Assembly (NCBI RefSeq): GCF_013001025.1
Contig: NZ_CP053021.1
Location: 4,471,001 to 4,535,000, forward strand
Reading direction: 5' to 3'
DNA: 64,000 nt
From: Sphingobium yanoikuyae
Lineage (GTDB): Bacteria > Pseudomonadota > Alphaproteobacteria > Sphingomonadales > Sphingomonadaceae
The position numbers were made by a program, and so were the translations under genes. Numbering within the stretch: position 1 is the first letter of the stretch; the number at the start of each line of letters is the position of its first letter. Under the pieces are notes generated by a model. That model ran no database searches. It had not been told where the DNA came from and saw nothing but the letters and a program-made list of their open reading frames with translations. This document shows positions 18,021 to 25,302 of this stretch, piece by piece.

Positions 18021-18719
18021 TCAGCCGGCGCAGGCTTTCACCGTCTGGGCGGGCAGCACCTCTTTCAGTCTAGCTCGCACCACATCGGCCCAGATGCGAT
18101 AGCCCGCGGCGTTCATATGCACCTTGTCGGGCTGATAATTGTCGCCCAGCTTGCCGTCCTTCAGCAGTGGCGTGGTGATGTCGGCATAATAGACATTCTG
18201 CATGTGCGGGATCAGCCGCCGAGTCGCATCATTATAGATTTGCTGCTGCGGAAAGATCGCCCAGCGCCCCGGACTGGGCTTCATCGACAGGATGATGACC
18301 GGCACATTGCCCAGCATGTCGCTGCGCATCTCTAGGAAGCGGGCCATATCGTGGAAGATCGGCCGTAGCTGTCGCCCGCCCGCCAGGTCATTCTCGCCGG
18401 CATAGAGGATGATCGCCGCCGGTCTTGGCGTGCCCTGCTCGATATTGGCGAAACGCGGCAATATCTCGTTGAAGGTGGCGCTGTTGATGCCGCGATTATG
18501 CGCGACCCAGGGCGCCATATCCTGCTCCAGGCTGGTCCAGCGCTTGATCGACGAACTGCCCACGAACCACAGGGCGCACGGCCCTTCGCGCCCCTGCCCG
18601 TCGGGCAGGGTCTGGCTGGCATCGCGATAATGGGTGAAGGCGAACCAGCCCCCGACGATCACGCAAAAAATCGACAGGGCCAGCAGACGCTTGCCCAAAG
18701 CTGTATCCAGTCTCTGCAA
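18021..18719 (-). CDS. Membrane-anchored SGNH/GDSL-family hydrolase
   Basis: 232 residues. One N-terminal transmembrane helix (about 11-29) would leave the catalytic domain in the periplasm. SGNH blocks in order are FVGSSSIKRW (nucleophile Ser around 55-57), NRGINSA (Gly/Asn), YAGENDLA (Asn), and the C-terminal DKVHMNAAGY giving the Asp-x-x-His pair. These enzymes are esterases that often remove acetyl groups from glycans. It is divergent from an acyltransferase-3 gene 150 bases away, a pairing that suggests addition and removal of acyl groups on the same surface polymer (inference). Confidence 0.82.
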   Translation of the reverse strand: MQRLDTALGKRLLALSIFCVIVGGWFAFTHYRDASQTLPDGQGREGPCALWFVGSSSIKRWTSLEQDMAPWVAHNRGINSATFNEILPRFANIEQGTPRPAAIILYAGENDLAGGRQLRPIFHDMARFLEMRSDMLGNVPVIILSMKPSPGRWAIFPQQQIYNDATRRLIPHMQNVYYADITTPLLKDGKLGDNYQPDKVHMNAAGYRIWADVVRARLKEVLPAQTVKACAG

Positions 18720-18869
18720 GATGATGGCGACCCTCCTGCTAATGGCCGAAGTCTAAACGATATTTTCCTTAAGAAAAGATGGCTGCGACGGAATGATGCC
18801 ATTGCGGATTTTAAGGGCTTGGCAATATTGTGACGCTATCGTTTCGATGGCAAATTTTGCGAGCATATC

Positions 18870-19832
18870 GTGACCAAGAACCCGTCGATCGACCTGCTGA
18901 AAGGCTTGCTGATCCTGCTCTTCATGGGCGGGCATGCGATGGAATTGACGCATCAGCAGCATGTCCTGCTGTGGATCGGCTCGGGTTTCCGCATGCCGCT
19001 GATGATCGGCATTTCCGGTTATCTGCTCAACGTCACCCGCACCCGCTCCATGCCGACCGGTGAGATGTTCAGCCGCTATGGCCGACGCATGCTGCTGCCC
19101 TGGGCGGTGGCGATGCTCGTCTATTGGCTGGCCAGCGGCGGCCTGCTTTCCTGGCAGACGCCGCTCGACCTGCTGCTGCGTCCGCCCTTTCATCTCTGGT
19201 ATGTGCCGGCGCTATTCCTGTTGATCCTGGTGACCCGGCTGCTGCCGCTTTCGCCGCTCTTGCTGCTGGCGATTGGCGCGCCCGTCAGCCTGGCGACCAT
19301 GTATAGTTTCGGCCTCGACCATGGTGCAGTGGGCGGCAGCCTGTTGTCGCCCGACAGCCGTTTCCTGCGCTACCCCGTCTATTTCTTCTTCGGCATGCTG
19401 ATGGCTGAACGGGGCATGCCCAAACGCTATTTGTGGCCCGTGCTGCTGGTCGGGGCGCTGGGGCTGTTCTGGTGGTCGGATCTTTATGGAACCGGCAATG
19501 CGCTGGCCTTCGTGCCCGCCCGTTTGCTCATGTGTCTCGCGCTGATCGCGCTGCTGCCCAGCATCTCGGCGGTGCGCCTGCATTTCCGCCCGATCAACCG
19601 GATCGGGCGCGAAAGCCTGTTCTTTTATCTCTGGCATCCGCTGGTGATGGGGCTGGTGGCGATGCTCGACCCGCATGGCGCCGTCATCCTCGCCGGTGCG
19701 GTGCTGCTGCTCTACATCGCCAGCGCACTTGCGGGGCAGGGGCGATTGCCGCCCCTGTTGCTGGGCGCGGTGCCGCACCGCAGGCCGGCCCCGGTCGTCG
19801 CGCAACCGGAGCCGGCGGCGGTCACGGTTTAG
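18870..19832 (+). CDS. Acyltransferase family 3 membrane protein
   Basis: 320 residues from GTG 18870. About ten hydrophobic segments, an N-terminal SIDLLKGLLILLFMGGHAMEL with the catalytic-type His of the family, and an RYGRRMLLPWAVAMLVYW segment place it in the acyltransferase-3 (OafA/NodX-like) group, which moves acyl chains, usually acetyl, across the membrane onto sugars. There is no C-terminal SGNH domain as in OafA; a separate SGNH hydrolase gene is adjacent on the opposite strand. The Pro/Arg-rich tail is short and cytosolic. The stop overlaps the convergent gene by four bases. Confidence 0.83.
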   Translation: MTKNPSIDLLKGLLILLFMGGHAMELTHQQHVLLWIGSGFRMPLMIGISGYLLNVTRTRSMPTGEMFSRYGRRMLLPWAVAMLVYWLASGGLLSWQTPLDLLLRPPFHLWYVPALFLLILVTRLLPLSPLLLLAIGAPVSLATMYSFGLDHGAVGGSLLSPDSRFLRYPVYFFFGMLMAERGMPKRYLWPVLLVGALGLFWWSDLYGTGNALAFVPARLLMCLALIALLPSISAVRLHFRPINRIGRESLFFYLWHPLVMGLVAMLDPHGAVILAGAVLLLYIASALAGQGRLPPLLLGAVPHRRPAPVVAQPEPAAVTV

Positions 19833-20398
19833 ATCTTGCCATATTTCGCTTCGAAGCCGGCAATGTCGCCGGCGGCGAGATATTTGGCCTGGTCGATCCA
19901 CTGGTCGCGCACCGGCCGCCCCTTGAAATTGCCCAGCTTCGCGTCGATCGCGGCGATGTCGCTGTCGCTCCAGCCGGCGATCTGGGCATAGCGGGTAACG
20001 CCCAACTCGGTCAGCAATGCGCCCAGCTTGGGACCAACGCCCTTCAGCTTCAGCAGATCGTCGGCGTCATCGCTCGGTGCCGCGACGGCAGGCGATGCCG
20101 GGATCGGCGCAGGGGCCGGTTCGACGACAGGGGCGGGGGCGGGCGTTTCCTCGATCACCGGCTCGACTGCGACCGGCTCGGCGACCACGGGCTCGGCTAC
20201 CGGCACCGGATCGGGCGTGGCCACCAGCGGCGCGACGACCGGCTCGGCAATCGGCTCGGCGGCCACGGGCGGTGCCACCGGCGCGGGGTCTTCCGCCACG
20301 GCCGACTTGCCCTTGCCCGACAGCAGGAACACCAGGCCGATCACGACCAGCAGCGCGATCAGCAGCCACAGGCCATAGTCCATGAAGAATTCCTGCAT
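19829..20398 (-). CDS. Membrane-anchored protein with Pro/Ala/Val-rich linker and helix-hairpin-helix domain
   Basis: 189 residues in three parts: a single N-terminal membrane helix (LWLLIALLVVIGLVFLL, about 10-26), a low-complexity linker of repeated Ala-Glu-Pro-Val units (about 35-108), and a C-terminal domain DDLLKLKGVGPKLGALLTEL...RYAQIAGWSDSDIAAID (about 110-185). The last domain resembles the helix-hairpin-helix domain found in predicted 5' flap nuclease-like proteins (COG3743) and at the end of some ribosomal L21 and NADH dehydrogenase subunits. No function is established. It lies 98 bases downstream of purD on the same strand. Confidence 0.7.
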   Translation of the reverse strand: MQEFFMDYGLWLLIALLVVIGLVFLLSGKGKSAVAEDPAPVAPPVAAEPIAEPVVAPLVATPDPVPVAEPVVAEPVAVEPVIEETPAPAPVVEPAPAPIPASPAVAAPSDDADDLLKLKGVGPKLGALLTELGVTRYAQIAGWSDSDIAAIDAKLGNFKGRPVRDQWIDQAKYLAAGDIAGFEAKYGKI

Positions 20399-20496
20399 CG
20401 CCCTTTGCCTCCCGGAATGGATATGTCGCCCTATTTAAGGACGCTTGGCGGCGCGGGACAAGGGGGACATGTCCCGATCCCGCGCCGGTTTGGCCC

Positions 20497-21783
20497 TTAT
20501 TGCGCCTCGCGGGCGACCTCGCGCCAGCCAATGTCGCGGCGGCAGAAGCCGGTCGGGAAGTCGACCGCGTCGACCGCGGCATAGGCGGCGGCCTGCGCCG
20601 CGCCCACAGTATCGCCGGTCGCGGTGACGTTCAGCACGCGCCCGCCATTGGCGACGATCATGCCATCCTTCTCCGCCGTGCCGGCGTGGAAGACGCGGGC
20701 GCCCTGTGCTTCGGCTGCGTCGATCCCCTTGATCGCGCCGCCCTTTTCCGGCGTGCCGGGATAGCCATTGGCCGCCATCACGATGGTCAGCGCGGTGCGA
20801 TCGGCCAGCGTGACCGGCCCCTGCTCGGCCAGCTTGCCTTCGGCCACCGCCAGCAGCAATTCGACCAGATCGCCGTCGAAGCGCATCATCAGCACCTGGC
20901 ATTCGGGGTCGCCGAACCGGGCATTATATTCGATCAGCTTGGGGCCTTCCTCGGTCAGCATCAGCCCGGCATAGAGCACGCCCGAATATGCCATGCCCTC
21001 GGCCGCCAGCGTCTCGACCGTCGGCTTGATGATCCGCTCGATCACCTGCGCCTCCAGTTCGGGCGTCAGCACGCGGGCCGGGCTGTAGGCGCCCATGCCG
21101 CCGGTATTGGGGCCAGTGTCGCCGTCGCCGACGCGCTTGTGGTCCTGGGCCGAACCGAAGGGCAGGATCGCGCTGCCGTCGGTCAGGGCAAAGAAGCTCG
21201 CCTCTTCGCCGGTCATGAACTCTTCCAGCACCACTTCCTCGCCGGCCTTGCCGAACGCGCCGGAGAACATGGTGTCGAGCGCGTCGAGCGCTTCCTGCCG
21301 CGTTTCTGCGATGATCACGCCTTTGCCGGCGGCCAGGCCATCGGCCTTGATCACCACGGGCAAAGTGAAATCGTCGAGCGCGGCGATCGCGCCATCCTTG
21401 CTGGTGACGCGGATGTAGCCGGCGGTCGGGATGTTGGCGCGCTGGCACAGATCCTTGGTGAAGCCCTTGGACCCTTCCAGCTGCGCCGGCTTCTTGTCGG
21501 GACCGAACACGGCGACGCCCATGGTGCGGAGGTTATCGGCCAGGCCGTCGACCAGCGGCGCTTCCGGCCCGATCACCACCAGCGCGATCGAATGGCGGGT
21601 GCAGAAATCCAGCACCGCGCGATGATCCGTCGCGTCGAGGTCGACCAGCGTGGCATGCTGGGCTATGCCGGGGTTGCCAGGCGCCGCATAAAGCGTCGAG
21701 AGGCGTGGCGATTGTGCCAGCTTCCACGCCAGCGCATGTTCGCGGCCGCCGCCGCCAAGCAGAAGGATGTTCATCTCGGCCAT
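20497..21783 (-). CDS. purD: Phosphoribosylamine-glycine ligase (GARS)
   Basis: 428 residues. PurD joins glycine to 5-phosphoribosylamine using ATP, step two of purine synthesis. Motifs seen are [17 protein letters not shown] at the N-terminus, [16 protein letters not shown], the ATP-grasp core [28 protein letters not shown], and [20 protein letters not shown] near residue 275. The start is ATG 21783 or ATG 21774 ([10 protein letters not shown]), the latter fitting most homologues. The first option shares its bases with the start of xseA on the opposite strand. Confidence 0.95.
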   Translation of the reverse strand: MAEMNILLLGGGGREHALAWKLAQSPRLSTLYAAPGNPGIAQHATLVDLDATDHRAVLDFCTRHSIALVVIGPEAPLVDGLADNLRTMGVAVFGPDKKPAQLEGSKGFTKDLCQRANIPTAGYIRVTSKDGAIAALDDFTLPVVIKADGLAAGKGVIIAETRQEALDALDTMFSGAFGKAGEEVVLEEFMTGEEASFFALTDGSAILPFGSAQDHKRVGDGDTGPNTGGMGAYSPARVLTPELEAQVIERIIKPTVETLAAEGMAYSGVLYAGLMLTEEGPKLIEYNARFGDPECQVLMMRFDGDLVELLLAVAEGKLAEQGPVTLADRTALTIVMAANGYPGTPEKGGAIKGIDAAEAQGARVFHAGTAEKDGMIVANGGRVLNVTATGDTVGAAQAAAYAAVDAVDFPTGFCRRDIGWREVAREAQ

Positions 21784-23275
21784 GTCCCCGGAATTTGATG
21801 CCTATGACAGTTCGGGCCGCCTGTTAGCCGAGGAAAGGGCGGGGGACAACGCGCCGCCGCTCAGTGTCAGCGAATTGTCGGGTCTGCTCAAGCGCACGGT
21901 CGAGGATCGCTTCGGCCATGTCCGCCTGCGCGGCGAGATTTCCGGCTTCAAGCGCGCGGCCTCGGGCCATCTCTATCTGGCGCTCAAGGACGACAATGCC
22001 GTGCTCGACGGGGTGATGTGGAAGGGCGGGGCGCAGCGGCTCGCCTTCCAGCCACAGGACGGGGTGGAGGTGATCGCCACCGGCAAGCTCACCACCTATC
22101 CCGGTCGCTCCAAATATCAGATCGTGATCGACCGGATGGAGCTGGCGGGCGAAGGCGCGCTGATGGCGCTGCTCGAAAAGCTCAAGGCCGAGCTCGCGGC
22201 CGAAGGGCTGTTCAACCGCGATCGCAAGCGCCGCCTGCCCTTCCTGCCGCGCACCATCGGCGTCGTCACCTCGCCCACCGGCGCGGTGATCCGCGACATT
22301 CTCCACCGCCTGGCGGATCGCTGCCCGACCCAGGTGCTGCTCTGGCCGGTGCTGGTCCAGGGGCAAGGCGCAGCCGAACAGATTGCCCGCGCCGTGCGCG
22401 GCTTTTCCGCCATGGACGGCAGCGGCCCGCTGCCCCGGCCCGATCTCGTCATCGTCGCGCGCGGCGGCGGCTCGATCGAGGATCTGTGGAGCTTCAACGA
22501 GGAAATCGTCGTCCGCGCGGTCGCCGAATGCTCGATCCCGACCATTTCGGCGGTCGGGCATGAAACCGACACGACCTTGTGCGATTATGCCGCCGATATG
22601 CGTGCGCCCACACCGACCGCTGCCGCCGAAATGGCGGTGCCGGTCCGCGCCGAACTGCTGGCGATGCTGGGTGAAATGGGCCTGCGCTCGGGCCGGGCGG
22701 TGCGGCGCGGGGCGATGCAGGCGCGCGAACGGCTGGAGATGCAGGCGCGGCTGATGCCGACGCCCGACACCCTGCTCGCGCCGCAGCGGCAGCGGCTCGA
22801 CCTTCTGTCCGACGGTCTCAACAGCGGCCTGCGCCACCGGCTCGCCGACGCCCGCGCCCATCTGGGCCAGGTCAGTGGCGCGCTACGCCCGGCCTTGCTG
22901 CGCCAATATGTCAGCCGCGCGGCCGAGCGGGTCGACCGGTTGCGGTTGCGCCCCGACTATCTGACCCGCGTCTATCGCGACCGGGCGACCGCCTTCGATC
23001 GCCTCTCGCGCCTCTTCACCTCGGTCAATCCCGATCTGCCGTTGCAGCGCGGCTTTGCTCGGGTGATGGCGGGCGATCGGCTGGTCCGCTCGGTCACCGA
23101 TGCGCAGGCCGTGGGCCAGGTCAGCCTGCACTTCGCCGATGGCGCCGTGGCCGCCGCGATCGACACCGCCGCGCCCCTTGAGGCCGCGCCCGCGCCCGCT
23201 ATATCCGCCCCATCCCGTCCCGCGCGCAAACCGCGCGACACCGTCGAAGGCGGCCAGCAGGATCTCTTCTCCTGA
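21782..23275 (+). CDS. xseA: Exodeoxyribonuclease VII large subunit
   Basis: 497 residues from ATG 21782 ([12 protein letters not shown]); an in-frame ATG at 21767 would overlap purD more. The N-terminal OB-fold is [20 protein letters not shown] with [19 protein letters not shown]. The catalytic domain includes [29 protein letters not shown], and [23 protein letters not shown] coiled-coil region and tail [13 protein letters not shown] follow. XseA with XseB degrades single-stranded DNA and takes part in repair. xseB is not adjacent. Confidence 0.95.
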   Translation: MSPEFDAYDSSGRLLAEERAGDNAPPLSVSELSGLLKRTVEDRFGHVRLRGEISGFKRAASGHLYLALKDDNAVLDGVMWKGGAQRLAFQPQDGVEVIATGKLTTYPGRSKYQIVIDRMELAGEGALMALLEKLKAELAAEGLFNRDRKRRLPFLPRTIGVVTSPTGAVIRDILHRLADRCPTQVLLWPVLVQGQGAAEQIARAVRGFSAMDGSGPLPRPDLVIVARGGGSIEDLWSFNEEIVVRAVAECSIPTISAVGHETDTTLCDYAADMRAPTPTAAAEMAVPVRAELLAMLGEMGLRSGRAVRRGAMQARERLEMQARLMPTPDTLLAPQRQRLDLLSDGLNSGLRHRLADARAHLGQVSGALRPALLRQYVSRAAERVDRLRLRPDYLTRVYRDRATAFDRLSRLFTSVNPDLPLQRGFARVMAGDRLVRSVTDAQAVGQVSLHFADGAVAAAIDTAAPLEAAPAPAISAPSRPARKPRDTVEGGQQDLFS

Positions 23276-23298
23276 TGCGCCGCAGAAAGGCCTGATTC

Positions 23299-23511
23299 AT
23301 GTTGATGTCCAACCGCGACCGCCCGGCCCGGCTGCATTATATGCCCTACAGCTTTCGCGTGCTGCAGGCCGGCGACCATGTGCTGTGCGCCATATCCGGC
23401 CAGCGCATCCCGCTGGAGGATCTGCGCTACTGGTCGATCACCCGCCAGGAACCCTATGCCAGCGCGGCTTTGTCGGTCGAGGCGGAGCTGAAGGCACGCG
23501 CCGCCGGATGA
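23299..23511 (+). CDS. DUF2093 family protein
   Basis: 70 residues (ATG 23299, or ATG 23305 two codons later). The sequence RLHYMPYSFRVLQAGDHVLC followed by GQRIPLEDLRYWS is the DUF2093 pattern, a small alphaproteobacterial family of unknown function with an ISG-type turn. It starts 23 bases after xseA and its stop overlaps the start of the M23 peptidase gene (ATGA at 23508-23511), so xseA, DUF2093 and the peptidase probably form one operon. Confidence 0.85.
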   Translation: MLMSNRDRPARLHYMPYSFRVLQAGDHVLCAISGQRIPLEDLRYWSITRQEPYASAALSVEAELKARAAG

Positions 23512-24362
23512 CCCGCCGGCTCGCCGCTTTGCTGGTCCTCACCGCGCTGCCGCTTGCCCCGGCGATGCTGCGCGCGGCGCCGACGAGTGTGGCTGGACCC
23601 GATTTCATCCTGTCCGGTCCGGCGATCCAGGGCGGCACTTTGCTCGGCACCGCGCCGGCCGGCACGGTCGCGCTGCATTTCGGCGACCAACTGGTTCCGG
23701 TCGATGCCGATGGCCGCTTCCTGGTCGCCTTCGATCGCGATGCGCCGCCACCTGCGAAGCTCAGCGCGCGCCTGTCGGACGGCCGGGTGGTCGATCGCGC
23801 CCTGACCGTCGCACCGCGCGAATGGCGGCTGGAGCGGATCAATGCGCCGCTGCGCCCGACGAAAAGCAGCGAGGCCTTCCTCGCCCTGCGCAAGCCCGAA
23901 CTGGAGCAGATCGCTGCCGCCCGTGACAAGGTGACGGACGCGCAGGGCTGGCGCCAGACCTTCATCTGGCCGCGCCTCGGCCGGATTTCCGGCCTGTTCG
24001 GGTCGCAGCGCATCTATCAGGGCCAGCCGGGCGCCTATCATGGCGGCGTCGATGTTGCTGGCGCGACCGGTGAGCCGGTAGTGGCGCCGGCGGACGGGGT
24101 GGTGATCCTGGCCGCCGATCATCCCTTCACGCTGGAGGGCAATCTGCTGATGATCGACCATGGCCATGGCCTCAACAGCGCCTTCCTGCATCTGTCGCGG
24201 ATCGACGTGAAGCCCGGCGACCATGTGGCACAGGGGCAACGCATCGGCGCGATCGGCGCCACAGGCCGCGCCACCGGCCCCCATCTTCACTGGGGCATGA
24301 AATGGAACGACGCGCGCATCGACCCGCTGCTGCTCGCCGGGCCGATGCCGCAGGCGCGATAG
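23508..24362 (+). CDS. M23 family metallopeptidase (LytM-type)
   Basis: 284 residues from ATG 23508, chosen because it gives a signal peptide (MTRRLAALLVLTALPLAPAM) and overlaps the previous stop. The frame is open further upstream but inside xseA. The C-terminal LytM domain has the zinc ligands His178 and Asp182 in YHGGVDVAG and the HLH of GPHLHWGMKW near residue 260, so it should be catalytically active, cleaving peptidoglycan cross-links in the periplasm. A preceding beta-rich domain (about 30-105) is typical of secreted sphingomonad M23 proteins. It ends three bases from a convergent gene. Confidence 0.9.
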   Translation: MTRRLAALLVLTALPLAPAMLRAAPTSVAGPDFILSGPAIQGGTLLGTAPAGTVALHFGDQLVPVDADGRFLVAFDRDAPPPAKLSARLSDGRVVDRALTVAPREWRLERINAPLRPTKSSEAFLALRKPELEQIAAARDKVTDAQGWRQTFIWPRLGRISGLFGSQRIYQGQPGAYHGGVDVAGATGEPVVAPADGVVILAADHPFTLEGNLLMIDHGHGLNSAFLHLSRIDVKPGDHVAQGQRIGAIGATGRATGPHLHWGMKWNDARIDPLLLAGPMPQAR

Positions 24363-24365
24363 GGA

Positions 24366-24914
24366 TCAGCCGACGCGCTTCACCCGCACGGCGCGTCCAC
24401 CCTCGACCTTGCCCAGGAAGCTGCCAATGGCGCCGCGCTTGATCTCGATCATGTTGCCCGGCTTTGGATCACGACCGGTAACGGCTTCGGTGGTCATCCA
24501 CTGCGCGCCATCCTCCAGGGTGATCAGCCACTTGCCATAGCCCATGCTCTTCACCGCTGAAATCTTCGCTTCGATCTGCGACAGACCTTCGGCTTCGGGC
24601 GTGTCCGCCTTGTCATCATCGTCGCCCAGGAACGGCAATTTGGGGAAGGAGAAGCCGAACAGGGTCCGCCTGGTCTTGGTCAGTTCGCTCTTGTCGAGCA
24701 CGACCACTTCGTCACGCTGCGCCGCGCCATCCATAGCGGCAACCTGTCGATCGAAACAGGCCAGGCGGGTCTTGTCGTCCGGGATTTCACGACATTGCAA
24801 AAGGTCCGTGAAAATTTCGGGCTTGGGCTGCTGGCGGGGTGCGGCGATGCTTTGGGTTGTCGCCAGGCAAAGGGAAAGGGTCAGAAATAGGCTTGAAATG
24901 GCCTTGATGCGCAT
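24366..24914 (-). CDS. Conserved-looking periplasmic protein of unknown function
   Basis: About 182 residues from ATG 24914 (MRIKAISSLFLTLSLCLATT), which gives a clean signal peptide; the frame extends to an ATG at 24950, but that start would put charged residues in front. After cleavage comes LLQCREIPDDKTRLACFDRQ, a paired-cysteine motif widespread in secreted alphaproteobacterial proteins, then a Asp-rich spacer and a C-terminal beta-rich region (GKWLITLEDGAQWMTTEAV...GNMIEIKRGAIGSFLGKVEGG). I do not recognise a function. Confidence 0.65.
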   Translation of the reverse strand: MRIKAISSLFLTLSLCLATTQSIAAPRQQPKPEIFTDLLQCREIPDDKTRLACFDRQVAAMDGAAQRDEVVVLDKSELTKTRRTLFGFSFPKLPFLGDDDDKADTPEAEGLSQIEAKISAVKSMGYGKWLITLEDGAQWMTTEAVTGRDPKPGNMIEIKRGAIGSFLGKVEGGRAVRVKRVG

Positions 24915-25302
24915 GATTCTTTCTCGCTCGCCGGATGAGGGCCGCAGCATGCACCGGCCTGAAGGAAGGTCAAGGGCGGCCGGACTGGCGCAGCGCAGAT
25001 GGGTGCAAGGTCATATTATGATCGCTGATTTGCTCGCAAATGCAGCATTGCTGCAATCATTTCAATCACCGTGAAATTATCTTGCTTAGCAGGTGTAAAA
25101 TTGCGGTTGTTACGCCTTGTTGCATTTTTGATACAGCCCTGTCCAAAAGCGGCAAACTACGATTTCCCGCGCTTTACAGCAGCTTTCCCACCGCGCAGGT
25201 TCCGCCAATCCGTACGGGGGGATCGCTGTCGGGCACCTTATCCCCTTGTAGGTACACATGAAGGCAGGTGACTGCCCAACTCCAGAGCAAGGGACTGGAA
25301 AC
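24915..25302 (+). promoter_or_regulatory. 388-base leader region of the TonB receptor gene
   Basis: The longest gene-free stretch in the window. Its 5' half is distinctly AT-rich. A possible promoter is TTGTTA (25107-25112), 17 bases, GATACA (25130-25135), leaving an untranslated leader of roughly 160 bases. Near the start codon is a 5-bp hairpin GGCAG-GTGA-CTGCC (25263-25276) with a GNRA-type loop, followed by CCAG...CTGG (25282-25298). I saw no B12 box or other riboswitch I recognise. The promoter is tentative. Confidence 0.35.

Noticed and set aside
24915..25302. Cobalamin or other riboswitch before the TonB receptor
   Set aside because: I looked for a B12 box and a large multi-helix leader and found only two short hairpins.
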